Positions 6,949 through 18,520 are shown, numbered from the stretch's first letter. The stretch: DNA of 64,000 nt from an uncultured Pseudomonadales bacterium (GCA_947489425.1 CANLDL010000001.1:496001-560000), one strand, 5' to 3'. The notes: generated by a model from the sequence alone, not told the origin. Translations and numbers: made by a program.

Positions 6949-8312
6949 TGTCTAATCACTATTCGCTTCGCAAAAAACTATTACTATATATTAGCGTACC
7001 ATTACTTTTGGCAAGCCTAATCACCTTATCTATTGCTTTTAAATCTGCATGGCATGAAATAGAAGAGGTATACGATGCCCAATTAGTCAATCATGCCAAA
7101 GTACTATTACAACTACTAGAACACGAGCTCATAGAAGAGCAAGATAATGATGCTTTTACTATTCTCAGCAAGGAATCTAGCTTACAGCACCAGTACGAAA
7201 AAAATATTGCATTACGCGTATGGCACAACAATAAGTTAATTACACAAACAGCAAGCGCAGAAGGCTTTGAAAGCTTTCAAGCGCCACCGGGGTTTTCTGA
7301 TCAACGAATCAATAACGAAAAATGGCGTTTTTTTGTTTTTTTAGAAACAGAAAATAATATCCGGGTAGAAACCTCGGAACGCTACGCTATTCGCTATGAA
7401 CTTATATCGGCAATGATCGCGGCTTTAATTATTCCATTACTCATTTTTATCCCTCTCGTGTTATTTATTGTCTGGAAAGCCATTAACACCAACTTCAAAC
7501 CAATTGTTGCTATATCCTCTAGTGTTGATAAGCGTAATAGTGACGATTTGAGCCCTATTTCATACAATCGCCTACCCTCAGAGATATCACCACTTATACA
7601 AGCCATAAACCGCTTGCTTGAACGTATATCTTATAGCCTTAAACGTGAAAAAGAGTTTACAGATCACGCTGCACATCAACTACTGACCCCCCTTGCGGCA
7701 ATGAAAACGCAAGCTCAAGTGATGCAAAAACGTATAGAAGAAGTGGATTACAAAAAACCCGAGCATCGAGAAGATCTCAACTATTTACTCCAATCTATCG
7801 ATCGCTCGGCGCATATGGTGGAAAAGCTATTATCGCTATCTCGCTTACAAAATAATAAATTTCCTTTCGCTGTCTTTAATCTATCGGATTGTTTAAGTGG
7901 GATAATTTGTGATGTAGATGCAGCATTGAGCAACAAGAACATTAAACTCACCGTTGATATTAATGAAGACGTAAAAACCTTGGGCGATGAAGCTTCTATA
8001 TCCATTATGATCACAAATTTATTAGAGAATGCCCTTAAATACACACCAGAGGGTGGCTTTATTAGTGTCGGTCTATCGTCAGATGGCGCCTTAACCATAC
8101 AAGATAGTGGCCCCGGCATTCTTGAAAAGAACCACGAAAAAGTGTTTGAACGTTTTTTTAGAGAGAAACACGCCAGCGAAAGCGGTAGTGGACTCGGTTT
8201 ATCGATTGTAAAGTGGATTGCCGATGCCCATCAACTTAAGCTCTCACTAAAAAACAATGAGAAAACTACAGGCTTAATAGTGAGTGTGTTTTTAAAGACT
8301 ATTAATAATTGA
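6948..8312 (+). CDS. Sensor histidine kinase (QseC-like), partner of the regulator at 6298
   Basis: A 454-residue membrane kinase. It has an N-terminal transmembrane helix (residues ~12-30), a periplasmic sensor of ~125 residues, a second helix (~155-175), a HAMP-like linker, then the H-box DHAAHQLLTPLA with the phosphoacceptor His, N-box NLLENALKYT, G1 IQDSGPGI and G2 GSGLGLSIVKWIAD. All catalytic motifs are intact. It shares the TAATG junction with the response regulator. The sensed signal is unknown; given the secreted TPR protein and enzymes beside it, the product of the cluster or an envelope signal are candidates. The gene ends 30 bp from the convergent cbiB. Confidence 0.93.
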   Translation: MSNHYSLRKKLLLYISVPLLLASLITLSIAFKSAWHEIEEVYDAQLVNHAKVLLQLLEHELIEEQDNDAFTILSKESSLQHQYEKNIALRVWHNNKLITQTASAEGFESFQAPPGFSDQRINNEKWRFFVFLETENNIRVETSERYAIRYELISAMIAALIIPLLIFIPLVLFIVWKAINTNFKPIVAISSSVDKRNSDDLSPISYNRLPSEISPLIQAINRLLERISYSLKREKEFTDHAAHQLLTPLAAMKTQAQVMQKRIEEVDYKKPEHREDLNYLLQSIDRSAHMVEKLLSLSRLQNNKFPFAVFNLSDCLSGIICDVDAALSNKNIKLTVDINEDVKTLGDEASISIMITNLLENALKYTPEGGFISVGLSSDGALTIQDSGPGILEKNHEKVFERFFREKHASESGSGLGLSIVKWIADAHQLKLSLKNNEKTTGLIVSVFLKTINN

Positions 8313-8342
8313 TTGTTGGCTTATAACCCGAGTAATGAATAG

Positions 8343-9281
8343 TTAAAGTATATGCTCTAGAGTAAAAAACACTATCAATATAACAACACACCACAGGCAT
8401 AAGGTTTTATCGATCAAAAACAAACTACGCTTAATATCTTTGTCCTCTGGTAATTTATCACAGCCAAAAGTCGGCTTCTTTTTTAATTGGCCGTGATAAT
8501 AAGCATCGCCACCTAGTAATAATTTTAATGCCCCTGCACCAGCGGCCATCACCGGGCCCGCATTGGGGCTATCGAGTAGTTGCGCTTGTTGCCTCCAACA
8601 GTGCAAACCTGATTTACAATGACCCAACAGGAGATAACTTGTGGCAACCAGACGACTCGGAATATAGTTAAGTACGTCGTCTATACGTGCAGCAAAGCGA
8701 CCAAAATATAAAAAACGTGTATTTTTATAACCCCACATAGCATCCAGCGTATTCGCCAAGCGATAAACGATAACACCGTAAGGTCCTGCAATGACATACC
8801 AAAATATCGGTGCAAATATCGCATCGCTACCGTTCTCTAACACTGATTCAATCGTTGCTTGGCGTATGGCTGTTGATTCGAGAGTCTCTGTATTTCGGCT
8901 GACAATCATGGCAAGCTTTTCTCTCGTCTCAGGTATTTTATTATCAATTAAGCATTCATAAACGGCCAAGCCATGTTGACGTAAGCTTTTATAACCAATG
9001 GCTAGATAAAGAATAATAATATCTAGTAAAAATAACTGATCAAACCAGAGTGAAAATATTGCATATAAACCCATAAAAAAAATGACGGGTATCGAGACGA
9101 CAATGAACCATCCTACCATTCCACTCAAGAATTGTACTTGCTTACTTTTATTAGGTTGATTAAAACGCTTTTCTATCCACGACACCAAAAAACCAAAACC
9201 CACCAAAGGATGGAAGCGTTTAGGCTCACCTAAAAGGTAATCCAGCAATACAGCAGCAATGACAGTAACAGCAATAATCAT
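8343..9281 (-). CDS. cbiB: CbiB/CobD, adenosylcobinamide-phosphate synthase
   Basis: A 312-residue inner-membrane protein that joins adenosylcobyric acid to the aminopropanol (phosphate) arm. The family signature DYLLGEPKRFHPLVGFG follows the first membrane helix; later signs are SRNTETLESTAIRQATIESVLEN, DAIFAPIFWY and RLANTLDAMWGYKN. I start at the ATG at 9281 because it begins the conserved hydrophobic N-terminus; a longer frame to 9350 would overlap the upstream gene. It is the last gene of the cobW-cobN-cobQ-cobC run, 4 bp after the precorrin-2 dehydrogenase::BluB fusion. Confidence 0.95.
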   Translation of the reverse strand: MIIAVTVIAAVLLDYLLGEPKRFHPLVGFGFLVSWIEKRFNQPNKSKQVQFLSGMVGWFIVVSIPVIFFMGLYAIFSLWFDQLFLLDIIILYLAIGYKSLRQHGLAVYECLIDNKIPETREKLAMIVSRNTETLESTAIRQATIESVLENGSDAIFAPIFWYVIAGPYGVIVYRLANTLDAMWGYKNTRFLYFGRFAARIDDVLNYIPSRLVATSYLLLGHCKSGLHCWRQQAQLLDSPNAGPVMAAGAGALKLLLGGDAYYHGQLKKKPTFGCDKLPEDKDIKRSLFLIDKTLCLWCVVILIVFFTLEHIL

Positions 9282-9285
9282 AGGG

Positions 9286-10674
9286 TTAAGTATCGTTATC
9301 GCTCTGCTCTTTGCCGCCCTGCCCTTTAGTATCGTTCCATGTATTTTCAAACAACATGTCTTCTAGGGGTTGTTCTGTCGTCCAGTTTTCCAGCACTAAC
9401 ATAGGTTTTTCATAAAACTCATCGACATGTCCTATACATAAAATAGCAATCGGCCAGCTGCCTTCAGGCATATTGAGAATTTGCATTAATTTTTTAGGAT
9501 CAAATAAGGAGACCCACCCCATACCTATACCCTCTGCCCTAGCCGCTAGCCACATATTTTGAATAGCGCAGGACAACGATGCTAAATCCATCTCGGGTAA
9601 TGTTCTACGACCAAAAATATGTTGTTCACGCCCTTCGGGCAAAGCCGCTATAACGAGTTCGCCACATTGTAAAATACCCTCTACCTTTAGCTTTAAGAAC
9701 TCTCCTTTTCGTGTATCTAATGCATCGGCGGTTAGTTTTCGCTCTTCATTAACAATACCAAAAATATCTTCTCTAATTTTTTGCTGAGTAATACGAATAA
9801 AACGCCAAGGTTGCATTAGGCCAACACTGGGGGCCATATGCGCTGCCGAGAGTATATGTTTGAAGATTTTCTCATCGAGAGGCTGGCTATTAAAGTGGCG
9901 CATATCTCTACGTTCAGCCATTACTTTATAAATGGCCGACTTTTCTTGTGTTGTATAGCTAAAGTCCGTTGCAGGCTGATCTATGCTCGATTGCGCAGCC
10001 CATTCTTTTTCCATGCTCTCGCTTGTTTGTTGCGATAGTTTAGCCTGTAGTATCTTTTCGGCCCTATCGGGTTTGCCCAAAAAAATAGCCTCAGCCACGG
10101 AGCCTTTTGCGATACGCTCTAAAAAAGCGACTCTCTTTTTTGTATTGGGAATACGATCTTTTATTGTTTCTCTGTATTTACCCATAAGATCCGCTAGAGC
10201 ACCATAATTATCAGGAATTACGTGCTCTACCTTTTCTTTTAACACACGAGTTAAAACTGGCGACAAACCATTGTTAGAGATAGCAATCGTCGTAGGCCCT
10301 CGATCAATGATGGCGGGAAACACTACATCGCAAAGAGACTGATCGCTGGCTATATTGACAAGCATGTTGTTACTTTTTGCACAGCGATAAACAGTAACAT
10401 TAACCGCTTTGTCATCGGTGGCAGCCATAACCATAAAGTAATTTTTATCTTGTATTTTTTTATTAAATAAAGCTTCATCAAAATATGAGATATCTATATT
10501 ACCACCACTCTCTTTGACTACATCAACTAATTGTTCGCCAACAACAGGAGAGATAACATCGATACAAACACCCGCTGCATATAGTGCCTGCGCTCTTCGC
10601 AAAGCGACTTGGCCACCACCGACAATTAAGCAATATTTATTATTAAGTTGGTGAAATAAAGGAAAGAAGTTCAT
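9286..10674 (-). CDS. Fusion: precorrin-2 dehydrogenase (SirC/CysG-N) + BluB (DMB synthase)
   Basis: One 462-residue frame carries two enzymes. Residues ~1-210 are a SirC/CysG-N type precorrin-2 dehydrogenase/ferrochelatase-like domain: Rossmann motif CLIVGGGQVALRRAQ, VMAATDD, and NNGLSPVLTR. Residues ~240-450 are a flavin-dependent BluB, which fragments FMN to give 5,6-dimethylbenzimidazole, the lower B12 ligand: RRDMRHFNSQPLDE, SAAHMAPSVGLMQPWRF, ARAEGIGMGWVSLF. The linker (~205-240) is Gln/Ser-rich. It sits between cobC and cbiB with 4-6 bp spacing. Joining an early step (precorrin-2 to sirohydrochlorin, feeding CbiX) to synthesis of the lower ligand is unusual. Both domains appear complete. 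Confidence 0.9.
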   Translation of the reverse strand: MNFFPLFHQLNNKYCLIVGGGQVALRRAQALYAAGVCIDVISPVVGEQLVDVVKESGGNIDISYFDEALFNKKIQDKNYFMVMAATDDKAVNVTVYRCAKSNNMLVNIASDQSLCDVVFPAIIDRGPTTIAISNNGLSPVLTRVLKEKVEHVIPDNYGALADLMGKYRETIKDRIPNTKKRVAFLERIAKGSVAEAIFLGKPDRAEKILQAKLSQQTSESMEKEWAAQSSIDQPATDFSYTTQEKSAIYKVMAERRDMRHFNSQPLDEKIFKHILSAAHMAPSVGLMQPWRFIRITQQKIREDIFGIVNEERKLTADALDTRKGEFLKLKVEGILQCGELVIAALPEGREQHIFGRRTLPEMDLASLSCAIQNMWLAARAEGIGMGWVSLFDPKKLMQILNMPEGSWPIAILCIGHVDEFYEKPMLVLENWTTEQPLEDMLFENTWNDTKGQGGKEQSDNDT

Positions 10675-10680
10675 AATTTA

Positions 10681-11805
10681 TTATACATTGCTCATCTCAT
10701 TATGATTAGAATCATTAACAAATGAATCTATTACATCAGTCACATGACTTAGTGTGGCTTTATCATGTTGGTCAATTAAACCAATTCTCAATAGTGCTTG
10801 TGCATTTTTTGTATTTTGAGAACCACCTTCGCCAATAGTGATAATACGCAGTAATATACCCCTTTTGGCAAAGTAGTCACGAATGAGTAAGCCAACGCCC
10901 ATGGATAATTTGTACGTAATAAACAAAGGAGAAGGATATTTTTGAGCAATAGCAGTAGTATTATCTTGGCTACTATATTTATCAAACAATGGCTCCCAAA
11001 GCTTTTGCATTAATTGATTATTAGAGCGAATATCCTTAAGCGCCTGCATCTGCCATTTATTATCACCCAAGGCTTTAATAGCAAGAGATTGTGCCGGGCC
11101 ATTAACCTGCCACAAACCGAGTTTTTTTTGCAACTGCGCAAGTATTGTTTTATTGGCAAAGCAATAACCCAAGCGAACACCAGCCAAGCCAAAGAATTTA
11201 CCAAAGGAGCGTAAAACAATGATGTTATCTGGCAAGCTTTCACTCAGTACGCTTTGCTCTTTATGGGTATCGATAAAAGCTTCATCAATAATGAGGTAGG
11301 CTTGCCGAGCTAATTGGCCAGCCCAATTTAGCAGCTGCTCTTTATCAATTAATACACCCGTTGGATTATTTGGATTAATAACAACTAAGTGCTGCTCGGG
11401 GTTATCTGCAAGCGCTTGATTAATTTCGGTAACCGTTGAATCTTTTTTATCGGAGCCATAATAAATAATAGTCGCGCGTTTTTCTTGCCAGTATTTAACG
11501 TGCTCTTGATAACCTAATTTCGGAATTAATACTGGAAAATCAGCCAGTAACTTGGGCAATTGTTGTATAGCTGCCTGAGTGCCACTGACAGGGATGAATT
11601 GCGAACATTCATAATATTGGGTTGATGCCTCTATAAATTCTGGACGAATATAAGGAAGCTGTTGAAAGCTATTTAGTTCAAGCACGACAGGATAAGTGAT
11701 AGGATTAATACCTGTAGATAGATCGATCCATTGATCTATAGCAATACTGTATTGCTCGCTGGCGCTTACAAGGTCACCACCATGGACAGGTATTTGTTGG
11801 CTCAT
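10681..11805 (-). CDS. cobC: CobC/CobD-type threonine-phosphate decarboxylase-like aminotransferase-fold enzyme
   Basis: A 374-residue class I/II PLP enzyme. Family members make (R)-1-amino-2-propanol O-phosphate from threonine phosphate for CbiB. Motifs: HGGDL and DLSTGINP at the N-terminus (typical of CobC/CobD), NPNNPTGVL, LIIDEAFID, and the PLP-lysine in VLRSFGKFFGLAGVRLGY. Length is close to P. denitrificans CobC. It is 2 bp from cobQ and 6 bp from the fusion gene. I use cobC, the aerobic-pathway name; CobD in Salmonella is the biochemically defined relative. Confidence 0.93.
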   Translation of the reverse strand: MSQQIPVHGGDLVSASEQYSIAIDQWIDLSTGINPITYPVVLELNSFQQLPYIRPEFIEASTQYYECSQFIPVSGTQAAIQQLPKLLADFPVLIPKLGYQEHVKYWQEKRATIIYYGSDKKDSTVTEINQALADNPEQHLVVINPNNPTGVLIDKEQLLNWAGQLARQAYLIIDEAFIDTHKEQSVLSESLPDNIIVLRSFGKFFGLAGVRLGYCFANKTILAQLQKKLGLWQVNGPAQSLAIKALGDNKWQMQALKDIRSNNQLMQKLWEPLFDKYSSQDNTTAIAQKYPSPLFITYKLSMGVGLLIRDYFAKRGILLRIITIGEGGSQNTKNAQALLRIGLIDQHDKATLSHVTDVIDSFVNDSNHNEMSNV

Positions 11806-11806
11806 T

Positions 11807-13414
11807 TTACACCCTACCCTTTATATTTTTATCTAGCCTCAACAAATCAAGAATTAACTCTAATGGCATAACAACCTCTACGACATCGGCTAGCCTGTCG
11901 ATCTCGGCATTTTTATATTCTTGATAATTAAAGTTTTTGGCGACCTTTGAGTCATTATTTTTTGGCAGCCCCCAATTCAGGCAATACTCCAGCATACTCG
12001 TCTCATCAAATAAGCCATGCACATAACTACCCATTACGGTGTAATCGGTATTAATTGCACCATCGTGTATACATTCGGCTTTATTATCAGCACTACTTTC
12101 ATTGTCATTGTATGCTAATTGCAGCAACGGGCTTTTCAGTGCCGGACCACTACTGATGCCTGCATGTATTTCATAACCTTTAATCAATGTATTATTTCTG
12201 CGCGTAGTTTTACTCGCAGTTGCCAACATATACCCAGAGACATTGCGTAATGTTTTTTTCTCGGTCAGTGTTGTTTCCATATCGAGCAAACCCAAACCCA
12301 TACTCGAGCCAGCATCAGACTCTATCGCATTAGGATCATGTACCCAGTGCCCTAACATTTGGTAACCACCACAAATACCTATTACTTTACCGCCAAGACG
12401 CAAGTGGCGTTTAATGGCTTTTTCCCAACCCATATCTCTTAACCACTGTAAGTCGCCACGTACATGTTTGCTGCCTGGCAAAATAATAATGTCAGCACCG
12501 CTAAACTCACTGACTTCTTTTTGAAATTGGCAATCGATCTGCGGGTGTATTCTTAATGCATCAAAATCCGTATGGTTACTTGCTCTCGGGTACATCGGCA
12601 CCACAATTTTGCACCGCTGGTAGCTTTCTTTTTTATCGGCTGTTAATTGATTTTTAGTTGCAAGACTATCTTCAGCTTCAATATGTAAGTTTGAAATATA
12701 GGGAATCACTCCCAAAGTGGGCACACCAGTTTTATCTTCTAGCCATTTCAAACCAGGCTCTAGTAAACTCACATCACCACGAAAGCGATTAATCACAAAA
12801 CCCTGAACACGCTTTTTTTCTGATTCTCTTAATAATTCGTAAGTGCCATAAAGGTGAGCAAATACGCCACCACGATCAATATCTGCAACAATAATAACAG
12901 AGCAATCGATGGCTTCGGCAAAACCCATATTAGCAATATCGTGCTCGCGTAAATTAATTTCGGCAGGGCTACCGGCGCCCTCAACAATAATAACGTTATA
13001 TTCGCTTTGTAATTTTTTGTGTGCATCTACCACGGTATTCAGTAATTGAGGTTTGTAGTGATGATATGCTTGCGCCTGCATATTACCAATAGCATTACCA
13101 TTAACAATCACCTGCGCGCCTAAATCACTATTGGGTTTCAATAGTACGGGGTTCATCGTTACTGATGGCTCTAAATAACAAGCCTCTGCCTGTACGGCCT
13201 GCGCACGCCCAATCTCTCCGCCCTCTTTTGTTACTGCACTATTGAGCGCCATATTTTGCGATTTAAAAGGTGCAACGCTAATATTATTGCGAGCTAAAAT
13301 ACGACAAAGCGCAGTGACTAAAATACTTTTGCCAGCGTCCGATGTAGTCCCCTGTATCATTAATGTTGCAGGCGATGCGAATTTTTTAGCATTTTTTGTG
13401 CTACTTTGGTTCAT
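11807..13414 (-). CDS. cobQ: CobQ, cobyric acid synthase
   Basis: A 535-residue glutamine-dependent amidotransferase that amidates the b, d, e and g carboxylates of (adenosyl)cobyrinic a,c-diamide. The N-terminal ATPase domain has [20 protein letters not shown] (P-loop), [10 protein letters not shown], and [12 protein letters not shown]; the C-terminal glutaminase domain has [13 protein letters not shown] and the nucleophile Cys in [10 protein letters not shown], with SYVHGLFD at the end. Length is slightly above the usual ~490-500, explained by an insertion in the glutaminase region. Its ATG overlaps the cobN stop by 4 bp. Confidence 0.96.
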   Translation of the reverse strand: MNQSSTKNAKKFASPATLMIQGTTSDAGKSILVTALCRILARNNISVAPFKSQNMALNSAVTKEGGEIGRAQAVQAEACYLEPSVTMNPVLLKPNSDLGAQVIVNGNAIGNMQAQAYHHYKPQLLNTVVDAHKKLQSEYNVIIVEGAGSPAEINLREHDIANMGFAEAIDCSVIIVADIDRGGVFAHLYGTYELLRESEKKRVQGFVINRFRGDVSLLEPGLKWLEDKTGVPTLGVIPYISNLHIEAEDSLATKNQLTADKKESYQRCKIVVPMYPRASNHTDFDALRIHPQIDCQFQKEVSEFSGADIIILPGSKHVRGDLQWLRDMGWEKAIKRHLRLGGKVIGICGGYQMLGHWVHDPNAIESDAGSSMGLGLLDMETTLTEKKTLRNVSGYMLATASKTTRRNNTLIKGYEIHAGISSGPALKSPLLQLAYNDNESSADNKAECIHDGAINTDYTVMGSYVHGLFDETSMLEYCLNWGLPKNNDSKVAKNFNYQEYKNAEIDRLADVVEVVMPLELILDLLRLDKNIKGRV

Positions 13415-16400
13415 ACACTCCCCTCTTGGTTAGCGTCTATTTCTAGTAGCAAATTTTGTAATTGCTCTGCATAATCTCTGTCATCCCACATGCCACGCTG
13501 AGTTGCTTCGAGTAATCTCTCTGCCATTTCTTCTAAGGCATTCGGGTTATTCTCTTCTAAAAACTCTTTGTTTGTTTTATCAAAAATTAAGGCATCGGCC
13601 ACTTGTTGATACTGGTAATCATCAATTAAATTGGTTGTGGCATCATAAGCAAATAAATAATCAATACTTGCAGCCATTTCAAAAGCACCTTTGTACCCAT
13701 GCTCGCGCATAGCACTAATCCATTTAGGGTTAAGCACACGCGAGCGAATAACGCGGTTTAGCTCTTCTTTTAAGGTGCGTATGACAGGCTGACTAGGGTT
13801 GGAGTGGTCGCTATGATAAATAACAGGTTCATGATCCGCGAACTCTGACACTGCATTGACCATACCACCTTGGAATTGATAATAATCATCGGAGTCCAGT
13901 AGATCGTGCTCGCGGTTATCCTGGTTTTGTACGACAACTTCTAACTGACTTAACTGATGTTGAAAAGCTATTTTTGCTTCTATCCCATCTTGATGACCTT
14001 TAGTGCTATCAATCCTATCGTCAGCTTGTTTGCCATAGGCATACCCCCCCCAATTTAAATAGGCCTCGGCTAAATCACCTCGCACTTCCCAACAGCGCTC
14101 GTCAATTAGGCCTTGTAAACCCGCACCATAAGCTCCGGGTTTACTACCAAAGACACGGTAGCTCGCCTCGCGAGCAGCTTGATTTTTATCGAGACCTTCG
14201 GCAGTTAATACTTTTGTACGCGCACGAATATTTTTTTGGATGGTGTTATCTCCACCCGGCTCATCAAACTCTGCCAAAGCAAGTACTGCTGCATCATATA
14301 GTTTCATCACATTAGGGAAGGCATCGCGAAAAAAACCGGATACACGCAAGGTCACATCCACTCGTGGACGCCCGAGTAACATACAAGGAATAATTTCGAA
14401 ATCTACAACCCTTTGGGAGCTTGCTGCTCGTATGGGTTTGACACCCATTAAAGCAAAAGCTTGTGCGATATCGTCACCACCAGTACGCATAGTGGCCGTA
14501 CCCCATACCGATAAACCCAATTGTTTGGGGTAGTCGCCATGCTCTTGTAGGTGGCGCTCTATAAGTTTATTGGCAGAGGCTTCGCCAATGGCACAAGCAG
14601 CAGGTGTAGGAATAGAACGGCTATCGACCGAGAAAAAATTGCGCCCCGTTGGCAAAGTATCTAAGCGCCCTCTTGTGGGTGCACCGCTTGGACCTGGCTC
14701 AATAAAATAACCAGCTAGCCCTTTGATTAGTGCATCTATTTCTTGTTTTGCACTTGTTTTTAGCGCGGCAACAATTGTATGTTTGACATACTCTAGTTGT
14801 TCATAGGTATTAGGTAGTTGCTCTTTTGTTCTCGAATAAATTTTATCTATCGCCTTGGTTAAGTTACCACTCTTGTTTTTGCTATCATCAATAAAATCAC
14901 CAGAAAAACAGTCGTCAACTATTTGTGTGACCAAATGACTAGCGAGCAACTCTAAACGTTCACGGGTATCTGCACTAGTTCGCCAAGGAACTGTCGATAC
15001 GCTTTTTAGTAAATCAGGCTTACAGCCATTCCATCTTTCTACACTCGTTTGCAAAGGCTCAAAAAAAGCATTGTCTCCTGCATTATCACTGGTATTTTTA
15101 AGACCTAAATCCTGTACTAAATTATGTAAAATACCCTGTTCACTGGTTCCTTTACCACGAGGCAGGCGTAGCAGCGCTATTAAAGTATCCGTTAATTTTT
15201 TAGGTTCAGGTAATTCACCCAATATATGTAAGCCGTGACGAATTTGCGCTTCTTTTATATCGCAAAGGTAAGCATCTAAATCATTGAGTATCTCGTCGCT
15301 CGTTCTGTTGCTATCAGTGTAGCTTGATAGCTCACTTAATAAATGTGTTGTTTTCGCAAGGTTTAATATATTTTCTTTTAGCCATATCTCACGGCGTGTA
15401 TCTAGCCCCATTGCCTGATAGTACTCATCGACTAAACTTTCTAGTTCGGCGAGCTCGCCATAAACTTCTGCACGCGTCATAGGTGGCATTAAATGGTCAA
15501 TAATCACGGCTTGTGAGCGACGTTTTGCTTGTGCTCCCTCGCCGGGGTCGTTAACGATAAAAGGGTAAAAATGCGGTAGAGGCCCAAGCGCTATATCTGG
15601 CCAGCATTGATTAGAAAGTGCTGTTCCTTTACCTGGCAGCCATTCCAAGTTTCCATGCTTACCGACATGAATACAGGCATCAACTTTGTATTCAAAGCGT
15701 AACCAAAAATAAAAAGCTAAATAGCTGTGCGGCGGCACTAAGTCTGGATCGTGATAATTAGCCACAAGGTCGATATTAAAACCACGAGCAGGTTGAATAC
15801 CGACAAAAATATCACCCAAGCGAATCCCCGATATCATCAAGCGATTATTTCTACATTTAGGGTCTAACTCAGGTTCCCCCCATTGGGTAATGATTGCTTG
15901 TTGGTTATCGAGCGGTAATTGTGAAAAATATTTTTTATAGCTAGCAAGCGAGATACTTTGCCAGCAAGGCAGTTGATCCAGTGTGTTTGGATTATTGGTT
16001 ATAGCACTTAACAAATCTATTAATAAATCGTTGCCATTTTTAGGAATATCTTTAATAGAATAACCATGTTGCATGAGCGCGTTTAAAATATTAATGGTCG
16101 ATGCTGGTGTATCCAAACCAACGCCGTTACCTATACGCCCATCTTTTGTTGGATAGTTTGCTAAAACAACGGCAATACGCTTTTCGGCATTGTTCTTTAT
16201 CGCAAGTTTGCAATAATTGGCAGCAAGCTCGGCAATAAATTGAGCGCGCTCTTGCTGTAGCTCATAGCGTATAACAGAAACTTCACAACGCTTGGAGAAG
16301 CCTTTATCGGCTTTAAAACTAATTGCTCGTGTGATTATGCGCCCGTCCATTTCGGGCAATACGACCTGCATGGCAATATCACGGCTGCGTAAACCTTGAC

Positions 16401-17433
16401 TGTAGTTATTCCAATCCTCTTCGGTAGAGCTCGACAGAATCAATTGAAGTACCGGTACGCTAATAGCAAAAAGGGGATTAAATTGCGTAGGTTCTGAGGA
16501 TAAGTCAGGGCTATTCACCGTATTACTGGTAAAACCTGTGGTATTAATAATAAGTGTGCTTTGCTCGTCTTTTTTTAAGGCTAACAAAAGCCCATTCACT
16601 AAACTAAGTGACTCTTTATCTTTTAAAGATGCAATCGCAATGGGTAATACATTAAGGTTTTGCTGTTCGATCTGCTCTATTAATGCATCAAACATTGCCG
16701 TATTTGCTGACTGCAAGTGGCTTCTATAAAACAACAACACACAAACCGCAGTGTCGGGATTGTTGTTAGACTTAGAGTTTTTCCAATATTTTTTATACTC
16801 GCTAAAGCTTGCTTGCTGTTTGATATTTTTAATTTTTTTAACAGAGTCACTGTGGTATTTATCTAAAAACCTTTGCAAACTCGCCGATAAATATAATAAG
16901 CAGCGAGGCAATACTTGAGGCTCTTGCCAAACGTACTCTTGCTTGAGATATTGCGAGGCTAAAAAATAATAGAACTGCTGATTATTAGATGCCCCTCCTT
17001 CCCTTAAGAAGCGCCATACTTTAATCGCAGAATGAGTATCGACAGTCGATGCAGAAAATAAATTATCATCTGAAGTATCATCTCCGGGCACTATAATGAG
17101 CTGGCGGTTTTTACCAGCTTTTGCCCAGTGTTGTAACTGTTCAAAACCGTAAGGCCAGTAATTTTCACCACCAAGTAAAGAAAGCACAACAACGTGAGAG
17201 TGCTCAATGGTTTTATGGTTATATAAATCGAATGCCGCAGGTTTTAGCAAGTGCATCCAATTGGCCAAGCGAATAGAAGGAAAGTCAGCCGGTAGCGACT
17301 CTGCGCTATCGGCTAAGGCCGCTAATAAGCTATCGGCGGCAGATAATATAACAATATTGGCAGGTGATTGATCTAAATCGATGATGCCTTCGTCATCGGT
17401 AAAACCACCAGGTTGAGATGCCAATAAATGCAT
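13411..17433 (-). CDS. cobN: CobN, cobaltochelatase large subunit
   Basis: The 1340-residue large subunit of the ATP-dependent cobaltochelatase, related to magnesium chelatase BchH. It binds hydrogenobyrinic a,c-diamide and inserts Co in the late-insertion route. Visible family features: [72 protein letters not shown], and toward the C-terminus [21 protein letters not shown]. The AAA+ partner is not beside it; the ChlI-ChlD fusion at 30967-32823 is the likely motor. It lies 10 bp after cobW and overlaps cobQ by 4 bp. Confidence 0.96.
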   Translation of the reverse strand: MHLLASQPGGFTDDEGIIDLDQSPANIVILSAADSLLAALADSAESLPADFPSIRLANWMHLLKPAAFDLYNHKTIEHSHVVVLSLLGGENYWPYGFEQLQHWAKAGKNRQLIIVPGDDTSDDNLFSASTVDTHSAIKVWRFLREGGASNNQQFYYFLASQYLKQEYVWQEPQVLPRCLLYLSASLQRFLDKYHSDSVKKIKNIKQQASFSEYKKYWKNSKSNNNPDTAVCVLLFYRSHLQSANTAMFDALIEQIEQQNLNVLPIAIASLKDKESLSLVNGLLLALKKDEQSTLIINTTGFTSNTVNSPDLSSEPTQFNPLFAISVPVLQLILSSSTEEDWNNYSQGLRSRDIAMQVVLPEMDGRIITRAISFKADKGFSKRCEVSVIRYELQQERAQFIAELAANYCKLAIKNNAEKRIAVVLANYPTKDGRIGNGVGLDTPASTINILNALMQHGYSIKDIPKNGNDLLIDLLSAITNNPNTLDQLPCWQSISLASYKKYFSQLPLDNQQAIITQWGEPELDPKCRNNRLMISGIRLGDIFVGIQPARGFNIDLVANYHDPDLVPPHSYLAFYFWLRFEYKVDACIHVGKHGNLEWLPGKGTALSNQCWPDIALGPLPHFYPFIVNDPGEGAQAKRRSQAVIIDHLMPPMTRAEVYGELAELESLVDEYYQAMGLDTRREIWLKENILNLAKTTHLLSELSSYTDSNRTSDEILNDLDAYLCDIKEAQIRHGLHILGELPEPKKLTDTLIALLRLPRGKGTSEQGILHNLVQDLGLKNTSDNAGDNAFFEPLQTSVERWNGCKPDLLKSVSTVPWRTSADTRERLELLASHLVTQIVDDCFSGDFIDDSKNKSGNLTKAIDKIYSRTKEQLPNTYEQLEYVKHTIVAALKTSAKQEIDALIKGLAGYFIEPGPSGAPTRGRLDTLPTGRNFFSVDSRSIPTPAACAIGEASANKLIERHLQEHGDYPKQLGLSVWGTATMRTGGDDIAQAFALMGVKPIRAASSQRVVDFEIIPCMLLGRPRVDVTLRVSGFFRDAFPNVMKLYDAAVLALAEFDEPGGDNTIQKNIRARTKVLTAEGLDKNQAAREASYRVFGSKPGAYGAGLQGLIDERCWEVRGDLAEAYLNWGGYAYGKQADDRIDSTKGHQDGIEAKIAFQHQLSQLEVVVQNQDNREHDLLDSDDYYQFQGGMVNAVSEFADHEPVIYHSDHSNPSQPVIRTLKEELNRVIRSRVLNPKWISAMREHGYKGAFEMAASIDYLFAYDATTNLIDDYQYQQVADALIFDKTNKEFLEENNPNALEEMAERLLEATQRGMWDDRDYAEQLQNLLLEIDANQEGSV

Positions 17434-17443
17434 AATCGGCTGC

Positions 17444-18520
17444 TTAAGATTCCGCAGTTTTTAGTGCTTGTGTGAGTACAGCCTCATCTAAGTGTTTACC
17501 AATAACCACAAGTTGGGTTTGACGTTGCTCGTCCTCTGACCATAGGCGGTCAAAATGAGAATCCAGACGTTTACCAACAGCCTGTAGTACTTGTCGCATA
17601 GGCTTACCGGTAACCGCAGCAAAGCCTTTTGCACGGTAAATGGTATGCTTGGCAACTAGCTCTTTAATTACCGCTTGAATTTTTTCGCCATCAACTTCAC
17701 CCACGCTAATGACATAAGAATCAAAATGATCGTGGGCATGTTCGTGATGTTCACCATGCTCGTGGTGGTGGTCGTGATGAGTGTGTACGTGATCAATCCG
17801 CTCTTCTGCCGCAGACTCTAGCCCCATCAATACATTGAGCGGTGCTTGGCCATGGCTTATATGCGTTGTTTTTACCGCGCTTGGAATCTTTTTATCAACG
17901 ATAGCTTTAACATAGTCGCGTTGCTCGTTGTTTAATAAATCATTTTTGCTCACCACCACAAGGTCGGCAGCACTGAGCTGGTCATCTAGCAATTCTTGTA
18001 AACTCGGATCATGATCGAGGCTCTCGTCTGCCAAGCGTTGCTGTTGTACTTTTTCTTCATCGTTGGCAAAACGGCCTGCGGCCACCGCTGGGCCATCAAC
18101 TACGGTAACCACGGAATCTACTGTGCAATAGCGTTTAATCTCTGGCCAATTAAATGCCTGTACTAGAGGTTTAGGTAAAGCAAGTCCCGATGTTTCAATC
18201 AAAATGTGGTCGATATCGTCGCGCCGCTCAACAAGTTGTTTCATCACGGGTAAAAACTCTTCTTCAACGGTACAACAAATACACCCATTGGCTAATTCGT
18301 AAATACCCTCTTCGCCTTGGGCTATAGTGGCACTTTCCTCTTCGCAATCAAGCGGGCAACTACGTAGTAATTCGGCATCAATATCCAGCTCACCAAATTC
18401 ATTAACAATAACCGCAATACGCTTACCCGCAGCTTGCTTTAATATATTCGATAGTAATGTGGTTTTACCACTGCCTAAAAAGCCAGTAACAATAGTGGCG
18501 GGTATTTTATTTAATAACAT
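17444..18520 (-). CDS. cobW: CobW-family G3E GTPase metallochaperone
   Basis: A 358-residue G3E GTPase. The P-loop is [12 protein letters not shown], the family metal motif C-x-C-C is in [15 protein letters not shown], and SKNDLLN is the guanine-specificity motif. A histidine-rich stretch ([18 protein letters not shown], about residue 250) precedes the CobW C-terminal domain. Members linked to cobN are thought to deliver Co(II) to the chelatase. I start at the ATG at 18520, directly before the conserved [11 protein letters not shown]; the frame is open further upstream but without conserved sequence. It heads the cobW-cobN-cobQ-cobC-fusion-cbiB operon and is divergent from thrH. I see no riboswitch in the 220 bp upstream. 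Confidence 0.95.
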   Translation of the reverse strand: MLLNKIPATIVTGFLGSGKTTLLSNILKQAAGKRIAVIVNEFGELDIDAELLRSCPLDCEEESATIAQGEEGIYELANGCICCTVEEEFLPVMKQLVERRDDIDHILIETSGLALPKPLVQAFNWPEIKRYCTVDSVVTVVDGPAVAAGRFANDEEKVQQQRLADESLDHDPSLQELLDDQLSAADLVVVSKNDLLNNEQRDYVKAIVDKKIPSAVKTTHISHGQAPLNVLMGLESAAEERIDHVHTHHDHHHEHGEHHEHAHDHFDSYVISVGEVDGEKIQAVIKELVAKHTIYRAKGFAAVTGKPMRQVLQAVGKRLDSHFDRLWSEDEQRQTQLVVIGKHLDEAVLTQALKTAES

